A stretch of DNA of 64,000 nt from Certhia americana (Eukaryota > Chordata > Aves > Passeriformes > Certhiidae), in assembly GCA_018697195.1 (NCBI GenBank), contig CM031857.1, forward strand, positions 96,257,777 through 96,321,776, written 5' to 3'. The translations under genes and the position numbers were made by a program. The notes under the pieces are model-generated. The model worked only from the letters and a program-made list of their open reading frames with translations. It was not told where the DNA came from and ran no database searches. Below, piece by piece: positions 11,862 to 25,399 of the stretch (within the stretch, counting starts at the first letter, position 1; each line of letters starts with the position of its first letter).

Positions 11862-14214
11862 ACAGTTTCAAAGGGTACAAACACACCTAAAGGGTATAAA
11901 CACATCTAAAAGTTCTCTTTCCCATGTATTGCTATTCCTTAATCAAGGATCTGACATAGAGATCTCAAATCAGTTACTGGTTCCCAGTGGAACATGACTG
12001 AAATTGATATTTATGAGTTCAGATAAAATTTACAGTACCTCCAGAGATTTGCAGAACCTGCAGCTCTAATGGCAAGTGGTTTTGGAGATATCTTTTTCTC
12101 TGTAGGGCACATTGTAGGCATTTATGCCTTTTAAGGCCCATGGAGTATACTTCTTTCTCTTCATTTAGACATCTTTAAATATTAATTCCATTGTTTTCTC
12201 CTTGTTTTCATATCTGAAATTCGGTTAATAGTGTGCTATACTGGTGACTCTCTGAATTAGCTTTTATAAGCTGTTTCAGAGCTGTCTTCTGTCATGTTTC
12301 CCCAAGCACAGGCAAGGAGGAATTATAAATTCATTTATGCTAAGCAATGCTTTCCTGCTCAAATAGCACCCACAGTTTTTCTCGTGGATACAGGCAGAAT
12401 ATGGTAATACTCAATGTAGGAGAAGTATTCTTGTGCCAGTCACGTCCCAGCTTGCAAGAGAGGAGAGAATCCTTGCTTCTTCCTTCCACACAAATGCTGG
12501 TGCATCAGGATGGTGGCAGCACAGTTTTTTTCCATCAGCATTGAAAAAAACTTGGATTTACTTTTCCTCTAGTATGTCCTCAGAAACACTTCATGGTACC
12601 ATCACAGTTTACCAATTACCCACAATCTACACTTTCCCTTTCTTTTCCAGCTCATCCAAAATCCAGAGTGCCTCCTTCACCTGGGGTTACACCAGAGTGC
12701 TACAAAATACCTCTAAGCAGATAGATCACACCGAGTTTGACAGACATGAATTTCCACTTTTCTTGGGGGAGTTAAAAGTTCATGCAAAAATGAGGAACTA
12801 AACCATAACTTTAAAAATTAAATAAAATGTCTATTGTATAATGCACACTGACTTCTTTCCAACCAAGCATAAAATCTTTTTAAAGCTGATTTCTGTTCCT
12901 GTATTTTCAGTGTCAGTGGTGATAATGCAGCATTCAAAGAAGTGATAGACTAGAATTTTTTTTGGTTGTTTTTAGAGAAAAATAAGGCCAAATTGAAAAT
13001 TCATGTATAATTTAACAGAAAGGAAGAAGGGGAAAAGGCATCTAAAAAAAGGAAAAAACTGTCATGAGTGTTAAATGGTGTATGATAAGTTAATGTTTGT
13101 AATGCATCATCTTTAGTCATAGTGTGGATGATGGGACTAAAGCAGAAACATGGAACATGAAAAAAGAATGTTAATTGAAAAGGGGAACAAAATTTTTAAT
13201 CAAAGAATAAGAAACTTGTAAATTACAAGATTAATAATAACAACCAGAAAAAAAATCAGAAGTGCTAGAGTTGCCTTGGAAGCAATTAGTTATCATCCTG
13301 GAAGGTTGTGCAACAATCAGCCTCTAATGTACTTAATGGGCTTAAAGGTCATTTCTCAACAATTCTTCATAATTTGTTTCAGACTTAATACAAAAATCTC
13401 TGAGATATTTGACTATTACCTGCTGAGGCATAAATACTTCATTTCTGATAGGATTTTTAGATAATACAGAGCATTTTTATATAACTGATTTGCGTATAAA
13501 TGTGTCTGCATATTGGGCACAATAGGAAATTTGTGGGGGAAAGACCTTTTGTCCATCATTATGTTTTAAAAGTGGAAGAGAAATGAGGGAAAAATGAGGA
13601 CAGAGAAAGATGAAGGGAGGCATGAAACCTTCTTTCATAGCTATTCTACCACTCTGTAAACAGTGACATCCAGAGAGAGTCCATTCCCTTCCACTTCTGA
13701 GTATGCCTTGGCACCAAAGCCTAAATTAAAATCAAATTTTCAAGTTTGTTTCAGCTTTGGAACATGTAAAACCTCCTCCTAAGCCTTAAACATGTCCCAA
13801 ATTTCTGAGTCTCTAAATCCAGATTTGAACATAAGCTTGTCCCTACTGCAGAGATACAGATCCCAAAGAATGTCTTCAGTTTCCAAGATTTCTTCTGAGC
13901 TGCTGTGGAAAACAAAGATGAAACGTTAGACTCCTACACACTTATACCCATTTGGTAACCAAGAAACCAAAACACCTATTTATCCATATATTTACTTTGG
14001 AGACTGGCTGACAAAAAATTGTATCTCACTTGCCTGAAATAGTTACTACAGATGCAAGTGGAGAAATCAATGAGACCTAGGAGACAAGTGGAATCCTTGG
14101 GTGGGCATAATCACTTCTGTAAAGGAAAATGAAAAAATGTTTCTATAAATGCATTAATAGCAAAAGAAGGGGCAAGGAAAACTTCCATTCTTTATTGAAT
14201 GTGGTGGGGAATAC
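11862..14214. other. Unique AT-rich sequence
   Basis: About 2.35 kb with no recognised gene or repeat family. The two overlapping frames at 12347-12801 have no recognisable domain. A-rich and purine-rich stretches are common around 13000-13260. Confidence 0.5.
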
Positions 14215-15891
14215 AGTCTAGTACTAAAGACAAAGAGGTTGAGGTACTTTACACTTTAATTTCCTTGGTTTTCAACAAGAAAGGTTTCAAGACAGTTGCC
14301 TTCAGGACAGCTGACCTCCTCAGCTAATAGGTGGTGTCAGGGAGCAGAATAGTCCCCCTGTATTCAGGAGAAAACACTTAGAGACCAGCTGAGTCACATA
14401 GCTGCTCACAAGTTTGTGGGACCAGATGGAATCCATCCTAGAGTGAGGGAGCTGGTGGAAGAGCTCAACAAGCCACTCTCCATGATTTACCATCAGTCCT
14501 GGCTGGATGAGGAGATCCCAGATGACTGGAAGCTGGCCAATGTGGTAATCATCCATAAGAGGGCTGGAAGGAGAATCTGGGAAACTACAGGCCTGTCAGC
14601 CTGACCTCAGTGCACAGCAAAGTTATGGAACCAACTGTGCTGAGTGCAGTCACACAGCGCTTACACGATGGCCAGGTATCAGACCCAGCCACCTGGGTAT
14701 CAGACCCAGACCCTCCCAGTTCAGGAGGGGTAAGTCCTGTTTGACTAACCTGTTCTCCTTTTATGACCAGGTGACCCTCCTGGTGGATACAGGAAGGGCT
14801 GTGGGTGTTGTGTATTTGGACTGCAGCAAGGCCTTTGACAATGTCTCCCACAGCACACTCCTGGAAAAGCTGTCAGCCCAGGGCTTGGACAGGAGCACTC
14901 TGTGCTGGGTTAGGAACTGGCTGGATGGCAGGGCCCAGAGAGTGGTGGTGAGCAGTGCTGCATCCAGCTGGGGGCCAGGCACCAGTGGTGTCCCTCAGGG
15001 GTCTGTGCTGGCGCCAGTCTTATTTAATACCTTTTTTGATGACCTGGATGAGAGGATTGAGTGTACCATTAACAAATTTGCAGATGATAGTTGGGTGCAA
15101 GTGTTGATGTGATGGAAGGTAGGAGGGCTCTGAAGAGGGACTGGACAGGCTGGGTTTATAAGCTGAGTCCAGCAATATCTGGTTTAATTCCAAGTGCCAG
15201 GTCCTGCACTTTGGCTGCAACAACTCCCTGCAGTACTACAGGCTGGGGATGGTGTGGCTGGACAGTGCCCAGGCAGAAAGGGACCTGGGGGTGCTGGTGA
15301 CAGTCCCTGAACATGAGCCAGAAGAGTGCCCTGGTGGGCAAGAAGGCCAACAGCATCCTGGCCTGGATCAGGAATGGTGTGGCCAGCAGGAACAGGGAGG
15401 TCATTCTGCCCCTGTACTGGGCATTGGTGAGGCCACATTTTCAGTGTTGTGTCCAGTTCTGGCCCCTCAGTTTGGGAAGGACGTTGAGACACTTGAGCAC
15501 ATCCAGAGAAGGGCAAAAAGGCCAGTGAAGGGTCTGGAGCACAAGTCCCTTGAGGAGTGGATGAGGCAGCTGGGGTTGTTTAGCCTAGAGAGAACAAGGC
15601 TCAGCAAAGATCTCATCACTCCCTACAACTCAGTGAAAGGAGATGGTAGCCAGGTGAGGGTCAGTCTCTTCTCCCAGGCAACCAATGACAGGAAAAGAGG
15701 ACACAGGCTTAAACAGCACCAGGAGAGGTTTAAGTTGGACCTAGGAAGTTCTTCACAAAAAAGGTGATTGGGCATTGGAATGGGCTCCCCAGCGAAGTGG
15801 TGGAGTTACCATTCCTGGAATGTTTACGAAAAGAAAGGATGTGGCACTTAGTGCCAGTGGAGAACGTGGTGTTTAGTCATAGGTTGGACTG
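14215..15891 (+). mobile_element. CR1 LINE with RT domain, truncated both ends
   Basis: Plus-strand CR1 ORF2. It starts near 'gtactaaagacaaagaggtt'. At 14416 comes MGPDGIHPRVRELVEELNKP, then LANVVIIHK and, after frame changes, [64 protein letters not shown] and NKFADD (catalytic FADD at 15077-15088). After a deleted or scrambled stretch it resumes with [27 protein letters not shown] and SLERTRLSKDLITPYN. At least three frame shifts interrupt it. The 3' end stops at about 15891, before the usual 'gatgatctt...' tail and octamer repeats. Several RT residues, including both catalytic aspartates, survive, so this copy is younger than the one at 6-7 kb. Confidence 0.93.
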
Positions 15892-18800
15892 TCAAGCTTA
15901 CATGCTTCCACGTTGGAACAACAGCTCGTGACACACTAGATTTTCCTTTACTTCACCCCCTCAAATCCTTCTACTACATGAAATTCTTATCAAAGTTCCT
16001 AAGCATAGTTTAAGCTGTATGAGTCTGAGTCTGTAGATTTTTGCCATGAAGAACTATGAACATATTGTAGCTGCATTTATTATTTTGTCTATTTTGGCTT
16101 ATTTACTGAAAAAACTATCTTTTTCTTTGATTTGCATAAAGTGCCAATGGCAATATTTTTTCTATACTGGTAACCTGCAGCTTAAAAATGTGCTGTTTGA
16201 TTTCCTTAGGAACTGTGGAAGCTGACGTCTTTTTAAGTCCCAGACAGCAGTAAAATAATATTTTAATGGTGTTATTTACTTTGTCTGAGACATCAAATGA
16301 TAAACACTTTTTTTAATATTTTTATTAGACACACGGATGAAAATGCTTTTCCTTACATTAGTATAAAGCATTTTTTTTCTGCTGTAATTGCCAGCTTACA
16401 TTGACTCTTTAGTAGTGAGCTCATTTGGCATGTGTATTACCTCCTACTTTTTGATAAAGATGGCTTTACATAACTATGAAGGATTCAAGATCAGGTGGAA
16501 GGTTGTGTTTAAGAAATAAGTATAAATGTACATAATGCTGTTTAAGTAATGTGCATGACAGTGCACTTCATATCATGAGAGAGGAGTGAAACAAAGTGGA
16601 TTAACACAATTCACTGTCAAAGAAGGAAGTGGGGAAATCTGGCATAGGGTGGCTGTCCTACTCTGGGCACAGCTGTTCAGTTTCTCTGCCTGCTACAGGA
16701 GGTGAGTCATTGCCTGGCGAGGAAGGAAAGAGCAGGCAGGGAGTTGAGTGGAAGCACAAAGAGGCTTCTCCTGCAAACTCAGCTAGGAACTGTCTCCAGA
16801 TTGCCACCCACTGTGGAAATGGCTTGGACAATGTTTCCTCTTCCCGCTTTGTTGGCTTGTGCACCTAGAGAAGACCTACATGCTGGTCTCAGTACATAAC
16901 TAACTGTTGAGAGACTGAGGAAGGTAAGATGAATCCAAGAGTCCTATCAGGTTTGTGCAAGGTCTGTGAGCTGGTCACTGGGCTCAGCCTAGCTCTGCTG
17001 CACAGTCTGATGCCACAGACCAGGCCACCACTATCAGGGCTGCCTTATGCCAATGATCAAATCAGTTGGGTTGAGTTAAAAAACAAAAGCTGGACTCACT
17101 TACAGAGCAGGAGCAATGCACCTCACAGAGCTGTCAATGGCAAGTAACAAGCTGATCACTCTACAACTTTCCCCTTTGGGCAGCAGCAGCAGTGTGTGTC
17201 ACTACAAGTGATGGAAAGTCAGCTCCCTTTGTACTGTAAATTCTCTTTGCTTTAGATTTACAGGACTGTTTTAGCACTCTGGTCTAAATGAATAAGACAG
17301 TCAAGGTCATGTTTTTCCTTTATCTGAAAAAATTAAGGACCATGAAAACTCAAGGGCTCCTTTTCTGTTTTTAACTGAGCAGATTTAATCTTACTGTCAG
17401 ATAAAATCCATATGAAATGCTCCTACCCATACAGTGGTTTAAATCGGAAATTATTCTCTTTGCACCATACTTTCTTCAGCAGAGTTTCAGAGGATTTGAT
17501 GGATCAGACCACAGCCTTTTATCAGATGACATTTTCTGCATTTGACTTGCCAGCTGATAAATCCCTGCAGTACTTCCTTCAAGAGAAATGAAAGTTGATT
17601 GTTCACCCCGTTGCTTTCTCACAGCCCCCCTTTCCTTTTCCAGAAAAGCAATGTCATATTGATTGATGAAAGTATCACTTAATCCTCCATCTCTCTAAGG
17701 TTTGCACAAGCTGTCCCTTTTAAAAACAAATATTGCTAATTTAGCATCTATTGAAGTAGCTGTTCAAACACTACAAAATTCATAAAGCACTAAATTGCAA
17801 CATCTTTCCTTCTTTAAGAAAATGAAGCTGTGTCAAAAGACTTGACACTTGATATATTATGTGCAGTTTACAGAATGCATTCTAAATCTTTAGGGAGTGC
17901 TATGCTTATAATATACTTTAAATATTTTATTTCGTTACGGGAGGATAGTCCTTTATACTTGGCAGAATGGACTTTTTCACAGAGGAAATAAGGAAACTGA
18001 TAGTAGATCAGTTCTGATAGAAGCTGTTCACATGAAAGAATAAGAACAAAACATATTCTCTATGTGCAGCAGCAAATTTTAGGATGAGAGGGGAAAATGT
18101 TGTTAAAATAACAGACACTAACTATGAGGTATTTAGCCAGATGGAACAACTACATAAATTTACTGAATTCAGAAGTAAAACTAAACAAGTTTATATCTTA
18201 AGGTACTGAGTGTTCCCATCCCATATGCAGTCGCATGAAATCAATAGGGGTTCTCCTATCATTTCAGGCCTTCAAGATGATCTCTTCTGTGATCAATTTA
18301 TTGGCTGTTGTGAACTACTTTCCACTCAAAAGCAGCTCTCACACTCTTGTTCTTGCAGGTTTTGCTCCCAGCAGCCTGGTGATATTTAAAATTATTGCAG
18401 TAGTGCCAACAATTAAATAAAAACATCTGAGAGGTTCCAAGTTATTACAAAACTCTAGTCTCATAGAATCATTTCCTGCTTCACCAGACATAAACCACTT
18501 ATTTTTCTGTAGACAACTTCAAAGGGAAATGCTGAAACTTATTAAATAAACCATATTATTGCTTAGGATTAATTAGCAGATGGCTTAATGATATGCACTA
18601 GTAATTGCTACTGCTTGCACATATTTGATTATACTTTATTATCATAATTGTGTTTAAAATACATCATAGCCATTGATATTTTGTGTTATGTTTATAATTG
18701 GTTAACAATTTCCCTGAGAATTATGAGATTTGCAGGGATTGCTGTCTTGTTATGTTCTATGTCAAAAGGAATTTTAGGCAGCTTTTTTCATCCTGGTTAA

Positions 18801-19203
18801 ATAAAGATATATTCAAAATATAGATTAAGGATACCTATATGCAGCGGTTATAATGATCATTTTGAGCCAGTTTAGCCCATCAGTCTTTCATAAAATTAAT
18901 TCGCTGTTTCATGAGTGTTTGGAAATGATAATTATCCTCTTGTCTGACTAGTTTTATTGAAAATGAATATTGCAGTAATGTCATTTTTCAAGTCTTCAGA
19001 CACAGCCTCAGTGTTCCATATTGATTCACACTATGAATTAATCTGACTGCCTAAAAATACTTATATGATGTTAAGGAAGGATTGAAAAAGATGATGACAC
19101 TTCATTTCCTACAATAAGTTAATCTGCCTTTTGTTCCAAGACAAATATATTTTTTCAGGTATAAAAATTGCACCAATTCAATTCAGTAATTCAGTTTTCT
19201 GTA

Positions 19204-19262
19204 CACCCCCCCACCCCCAAGAAAAAAAAAACAAAACCAAGAATAAACAAAAAAAAAACTAA
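19204..19262. repeat. A/C-rich low-complexity tract
   Basis: A C-run ('cacccccccaccccc') is followed by several runs of A separated by single C or G bases. Simple low-complexity DNA without features of a SINE or retrocopy. Confidence 0.85.
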
Positions 19263-20172
19263 CACCAAACACTCAAATTAGGTATATTGCAGGTCTACAA
19301 CTCAAGAAGACACGATTTACAGGAAAGATTTCTGTCCTTAATTTCTGCCATTGTGCAGCATGAATTGTGCAAAAACAAATGCTGCTCTCCAGCTTTTCTT
19401 AAAATTCTTTTTAAAGCTAACCAAACAATGAAGAAGGAAAATCTAGTCATTTATTAACCTTTTGAAGCTGTTTGAGTTTTTTTACAGATCTTCAAAAAGT
19501 TATTAAGGAAAGTTGAAAACCATTATGTCACAGGTTTCATTATATCTATTAAGAAACAAAAACAACCAAAGAATAAGGAAATAGAAAAAAAGACATACCA
19601 GTCAATTCTCATTAGAAAAACAAGGAGGCTAAGTACTGTATGTCTAAATAACTCAGTGATCCATAAAATTGAATGAACATGAAAAATAAAATGTTAACTC
19701 TCCCTGACACATGTTTTGATTTCTACCATGAGGCAGAAGGCCAAAGCCAACAAATTATTTGGACTTCTTTTACTTTCTTATTCACAAAGAAGAATCATAA
19801 TTAATGCAGCTCTCCCCTGTTTGTGAGCCTGGATGTGGACAATGTGTATGATTGGAAAACCCCTTGAATTTCAGAAGCAGAGGACAAATGTCTCTGGTTT
19901 AAAAAAATATGTCTCAGTTTTACAGTAATGACTGATGAGCACTGTGGTTTTGCTTCATTGTTCATTACTGCCAGGCTGTTTCCCCAGTCACATAGAGATC
20001 ATCATCTCAAGGTGCCCAATTCACAAATATCTATAAGCTCATTCCAGGATTTCAGTTGCAGGTAAGGTATGTGCCTATGTAGCTGATTTCAATTTTGCAA
20101 TAAATTAATTTGGATTTAACACTTTAAAGCACATACCATGTCTCAGAGAGTCATACAACTTTAGAAAAAAAA

Positions 20173-20215
20173 TCTCTGTATAAACAGAGAATTTCTATAA
20201 ATAATTATAGAAATT
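20173..20215. repeat. Two adjacent perfect hairpins with ATAA loops
   Basis: TCTCTGT (20173-20179) pairs with ACAGAGA (20184-20190) around a loop ATAA. Immediately next, AATTTCTATAA (20190-20200) pairs with TTATAGAAATT (20205-20215) around another ATAA loop. Both stems are perfect and share one base at the junction. Chance is possible in AT-rich DNA, but two consecutive stems with the same loop suggest local template-switch mutation. Confidence 0.8.
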
Positions 20216-23200
20216 AAGAGGATCATTAGTTTTCTTTGGTTTTCCCCATCCATACACTTTTACTCACGCAATGTTCTGTTTGCTTTATCTTATCTGTTTT
20301 CCAGTGACAAATAACTGATTATATAAAACACAAAAATGGAAATACTCTCTAACATCTATTCACAGATTAGGCTGAAGCTTTGACTGGATTGTACTAGTAA
20401 CTCAAAGCCTTACTTTTACTCAGCTATATTATGTATAAAGCAACATATTAGAGAACAAAGGTCCCTATTGCTTTCAGCAGATTCATAAATCCATATTTAG
20501 CTATGGAATTTTGTTCCAAAAGTGCTGAGCACCTCTGGTTTTCACTAAAGACCCTATAACAAAAAATGATCAGACTGAGAATAGTATCAAGGAGATTTAG
20601 ATGCATTAGTTTTAAGAAATGCCTTGAAAATGGGAACCACAAATTTTAATAGTTCTATATAGCAGCCATGTAATTAACATAATTCAAAAAAACTCATTAA
20701 TATGCAATTTTCATGTCCCTTGTAACTAAGATTTGGTATCACTCCTATTGCATACAGATAACTTTCATTGCTGAAGTTTCTATGGGAATAACATCTGAGG
20801 CATTATCAGTACAAAGAAATGGCAAGAGCAATCTGTGGATGAAAAATGAAATCCCAGTCTGAAGCAACTCTAAGAATATTCTCCTTCTTATAAGAAGAAT
20901 AAAGAACAGACATTTAAAATATTTTAAAGAATGCCACTGAAACCTCATAGCAGGATTTCATTAGTTGCTTTCACTTTTTCTTATTGTCCACTTAGTAATT
21001 GTTCTTGAGGAGGAGGGCTCTGTAGAGTTCCCTACTTTGAATAAGTCCACATCCCAGTAATATTTAACATAGGTTAAGTGAGCAGAGCTGTATGTTGATG
21101 CAGAGCAGCACTACTCACAGAAGAGTCTATAAAACTGTGTGGCAAAACTGTACTGCCTAAAGGGCCATCAGAGAAATTTCAGCTATTCAAGTTTGCCCCT
21201 TTAACCAGCCAGACCATCCAAGCCAAACACAGGAATAATCGAGAGCAGTCAGCCCTTTATTCCCAGTGTATCTCTGTTTTCCTTCTCTCACTTAGCTGAT
21301 TGCCATTCACAGTTCTCATTTTAGATTATAAAATATATTTTATATGGCATTTATAATGTGGAGTTAGAAAAATGCTGTTTTGATTTGAATGGGTCATTCT
21401 CAAGATGTAACTAAACTACTTAAAAGCATGCACCATTTAATAGATCATATAAATAATGAAGGTGGCCTTTGGGGGAAAAAAATACAGCAGGCAATAATTA
21501 TTTTGTCTGGCATGGTTCACTTCAAATCTTAGATTTCACTGCCATTAATTAAATTACTTTGTCAGCAAAAGTGTTATCAAAATTACACATTCAATTTCCA
21601 TCTGTTGGCAGTGTAAACTCTCTTAAGATGTGATTGGAACTGGACACCAAAAGGAATGATTGTCATGGCTCAATTTAATTTAAAGTACATATTATGATTA
21701 ACTTTCTTACAGCAAGCTTGATTGGGGCTATTAGGAGTAAACAGGTCCCAATAAATGGTATGAATGAGGGGGTGAAACACATCTGTTTTCAGGCTTTCCT
21801 ATCCCAATTTCTCTCTGTGGCCTAAAGGGACAACTAAGAGGAGGAGTGTTGATTTTTAGCCTAATTTTTTTTCCAAATGCTGAATAAGTGGATTAGCAAC
21901 TGGGCAGCTCTTAGTGCCTGGGTGGTTTGGACTGCAGTAGCTGTGTTTTCACTAGCAAGTAGCATGGCCCCCAGAAACCCATCAGGAAAGCCAGATGGGG
22001 CTTTAGTGTTGAGGACGTGACGACAACACTGTACGAATTTTAGGGGCTTCTATTTTGGACTAGCTCTAGTCTCACTTGTGCTCCAAACGGACCTGTCTTT
22101 AGGAGTTTGTGCAACACATTCACTCCTTGAATAAATCTTTGCCATTTTGTTTCACCCAAAACGACAATACTTCCTACTCTGCATGCTCCAAGGTGATGCT
22201 GCAGTGCAAACCAGTGCCCAGGATGAGGGATGAACAGAAGATTCACTTCAACTGATGTGAGCTAATACAGTAACTCATATGCATGTAGTTACTTCAGGGA
22301 TAAATCATTTGCCAAAGCTAAATGGCAAAAAAAAAATCATTTTCTAGCCATTGGTACTGCTTGTCAGTCTGCCTCTTCTACCCAGTGACATTAAACAACC
22401 GCAAATTTTAAACAAAGAGGAAGGTGTTGCAATCCCAGCCAAGCAGAGGACACTGTCCTGAAGATGGGGCCTTTCTCAAGTGACAGCAGACAGCAAACAG
22501 CTCCTCCTCACTAAATGACTCTGCTGGATTCCATACTTTCTAGCTAATATCCTTATTTTATTCACCTAACCTATTCTTTTGTACACAGTTAAGTGTCTTT
22601 AAATAAAAAATGGTGGATTATTTAGAATAACTTCTCTTCTACACAAGCAATCCAAGTATGTCATCTCCTTGGAAAGTATAGGCCATTTCTGTCTTACGTG
22701 CAATAAAAGACTCTCATTTTTAAAGGACTTTGTATGGAATACTATTGTCCTTTCTTTCTCAACTGAAATGAGTAACAACTTGTAAGTGTTGTGTGCATAA
22801 AAAGGTCAGCAGTAACTTCAAGTCATAGCCTTTAAAACCTGGAGGGAGCAGGACATTTTCAAAATTTAAGATGGACTTGTTCTAGAACTGAGATTATATT
22901 AAGTGCTGCTCTTTCGTAGAAGTAGCTAATGTAGTGACCATGACTGCATTTACTTCCCCTACCCCCTATATGTTATTCTACATCAATCTTAAATAATTTC
23001 CCAGGCCTTAAATTAAGGGGAGTTTCCCAGGTATTTTTCAAAATCACAAGCATTTGACTTTTTCAGCAACTCAAGTCATCACAATTTCACCATTTCTCTT
23101 GCTCCCCAGTCAGTTATAAACATTGACTGAGCAAATTTGCACCCACCACAACCTCCAGCATTTCATTGTTTCTTCCTTTTCCCAGTCTTGTCTCATTCTT

Positions 23201-24149
23201 TCCTCATTTGAGGCATTATTTTTCTCCCAGATGAAGAATAAATTGGAAACTGTAATGATTCACAACTTACTTCTTCTATGATCCAAAGAGTCTCTCTACT
23301 TAGGAAGAATGTGAGATCGAAATCTCACACCTCAGCAAAGTAAAATAGTGTTTTTGTGCTTTGAGCAACATGAGTCAATGGAGTATGTAGTACCTTTCTG
23401 CTGTATTCCTACTCTAGACAGCGTGACTTCAGTAATACACTAGCTAAAATACACAGTTGAATGTCGCCTATAAACCCGATATAGATGTGCATTACACTCT
23501 TTAAAAAGTTGACAGGATTTGACATTGTGTACAAAACTTCCTTGAAGGAATGAACTAGGTGTCAACACTTATGTAATCAGTAGTAATGTGAAAAACGACT
23601 ATGATTTTTTTTTGTATGGCCTTTTTCAAGTTGTGAAGGTTGCAGTAATTCACATTCCCTGACTGCTCTCTGAGATTAGTTGCAGATAGTGTCCAAAAAA
23701 TCAGCTCTCAGAGAGCAGCGAGAGATGACTGCTCTCTATGAGAGGGGAGGAGCAGACAAAACGAGGCTGGAATGGGGTCCTGGGCTGTAGGCAGCATGGA
23801 AGGGGTGGGCAAGGACAGGCAGGACTGGTGGTGCCCTCAGGGCACTGACATCTGGTCAATGATCCAAAGACAATGCAAATTTTAGGATTTGTTATAAGTA
23901 ATAGCAAAAGAGATAAATGCTGTTATGATGTTACACACTGCCTGCATGGTGCTCCCACACCCCAAATGACACATGTGCAGTCCTGCTTTACTGCTGGGAG
24001 CTACAGAGCACAACATGCACAGCAGACATGATCAGAGGAATGTGGCACCTTCCAATATGGGGACAAACAAAGCAAGGTAGTTTTTTTTTATCTGGAAAAA
24101 GAGATGACTGTAGGTGAAATTTACAGTGACAGGGGTTTATAAAATTAAA

Positions 24150-24500
24150 ACTTGCAGAATTCATAGAACAAGAACCAGTGGAGAGTTTGTGACTCACAAG
24201 GCAGCAAGGTTACAACAAAGAATTTCATTTTCACAGTGTGCAAAGAGAAAGCTATGGAAATCACTGCCACAGGACATTTGAAAGAAAAATAAAGTAAGTG
24301 AGTCTTAAAAGGGATTAGTCAAATTCAAAATGGATTGTGTAACCAAGGCTCTGCTGAACATGAGTTACAATCTTTGTCCCTATATTCTAAACTATCACCT
24401 GCTGTAAGGCTTATGCCTGTCATTTCTATCGTATCATATCATACACAGTTGGACACCTTCAGGGAAAAGGCACAGGTTAATTTGGTTCAACCTGACAGCT
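24150..24500 (+). mobile_element. Ancient L3/CR1-like LINE 3' relic
   Basis: The order of diagnostic pieces matches the end of ORF2 and the 3' UTR of the old amniote L3/CR1 group: 'tttcattttcacagtg', 'ggaaatcactgccacagg', then about 30 bases later 'ttaaaagggattagtcaaat', and a tail with 'cacagttggacacc'. Those pieces are expected to encode or derive from 'FF..V..W..LP..V' followed by the 'FK.DLDKF' region. Divergence is high and the frame is not preserved. It is assigned from motif order only. Confidence 0.45.
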
Positions 24501-25399
24501 TTTATTTTCTCACATCTCTTTGATGAATAGGGATTCAGATACTCCTCTTTGATCTTATATGTCATCAGTGTCCCAACTTCTCAAATCCTACTGTGGACAA
24601 GTGGAATCTCAAAACAAGTCATGTCCCATGAGAGGCTTTGTCTCGAGAAGGTATGTGTATATCACAATGGTCTGGCACAGAACAAGCTTCAGCATAAACC
24701 TGATAAAAGGCTACCTCCAGAGTCTGTAGAAGAAGTTGGTTTTCTGATATTTCTTCCTATATCATTATTCAGAAAGATATGTGGGTATGTATATGTGTAC
24801 TCAAGGGTAATAATTCACCAACACTGGGAGTACAAAAACCCTGAGGTGTTTTTAGTTAATCCATCTGCAAATAAATCTCCTAGTAAGTTAGGCCAGCTCC
24901 AGCAAATAAGCCTGTTTCAGCCAAGTGGCAATACTTGCAATCTGCATATCTGACTGAATTCATGCTGTCAAATATCTATTATGTGGAACATTGCTCTCAA
25001 GCCAAGCAACATGCAGGCATGTTAATTATTCGTCTTGTTCATCCTTGCCTCAAGCAATGTTTTAATGAAAGCCTCAGGCAACCCCTGACTTTCTAAACAC
25101 CTTATTGACTAGATACTGTATTTTTCTAATGTTCAAAAATGAAGGGAGAAAAAAAACACCTACTTTTCTTTTGTCTCTACACAGACATCTTCTTTTGTCA
25201 TATTCAGAGCAATAGAAGTACAGACTCTCTGCCCCCTGAAAGCAGCCCTGAACCATACAATCACATCAGTCTCATAGCCAAAGCAGCAGTACTTTTTTTT
25301 TTCTGTACTCAAAAGTAGGGTAGTATGATCTGAGCAGCTCCTTCAAACAGAAAACATACTTGTATTTTCTTGTGGCCAGAAATTACAAAGAAGTAGGCA
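24501..25399. other. Unique sequence
   Basis: No gene or repeat recognised. The 134-codon plus-strand frame at 24549-24953 is the longest of this part; it has no recognisable motif and a composition expected of a chance frame. Confidence 0.45.

Larger units (their letters stand above)
15892..24149. other. Long AT-rich unique region
   Basis: About 8.3 kb without a recognised gene or named repeat. Notable contents: a relatively GC-rich patch at 16640-17040 with two GT-type splice-donor-like sites ('aggtgagtca' near 16700 and 'aaggtaagatg' near 16924); a homeobox/E-box-dense stretch at 18555-18620; an A/C-rich low-complexity stretch at 19204-19262; paired perfect hairpins at 20173-20215; and a CpG-containing patch at 22000-22200 with an AATAAA. 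None is tied to a gene. Confidence 0.5.

Noticed and set aside
18463..18476. 'tcatagaatcattt' as a minus-strand CR1 tail
   Set aside because: Only about 14 bases match and the expected following CR1 tail sequence is absent, so it is probably chance.
22040..22246. 68-codon minus-strand frame in a CpG-containing patch as a retrogene remnant
   Set aside because: All three plus frames and the minus frame were read; none gave a recognisable protein family, and no poly-A tail or target duplication was seen.
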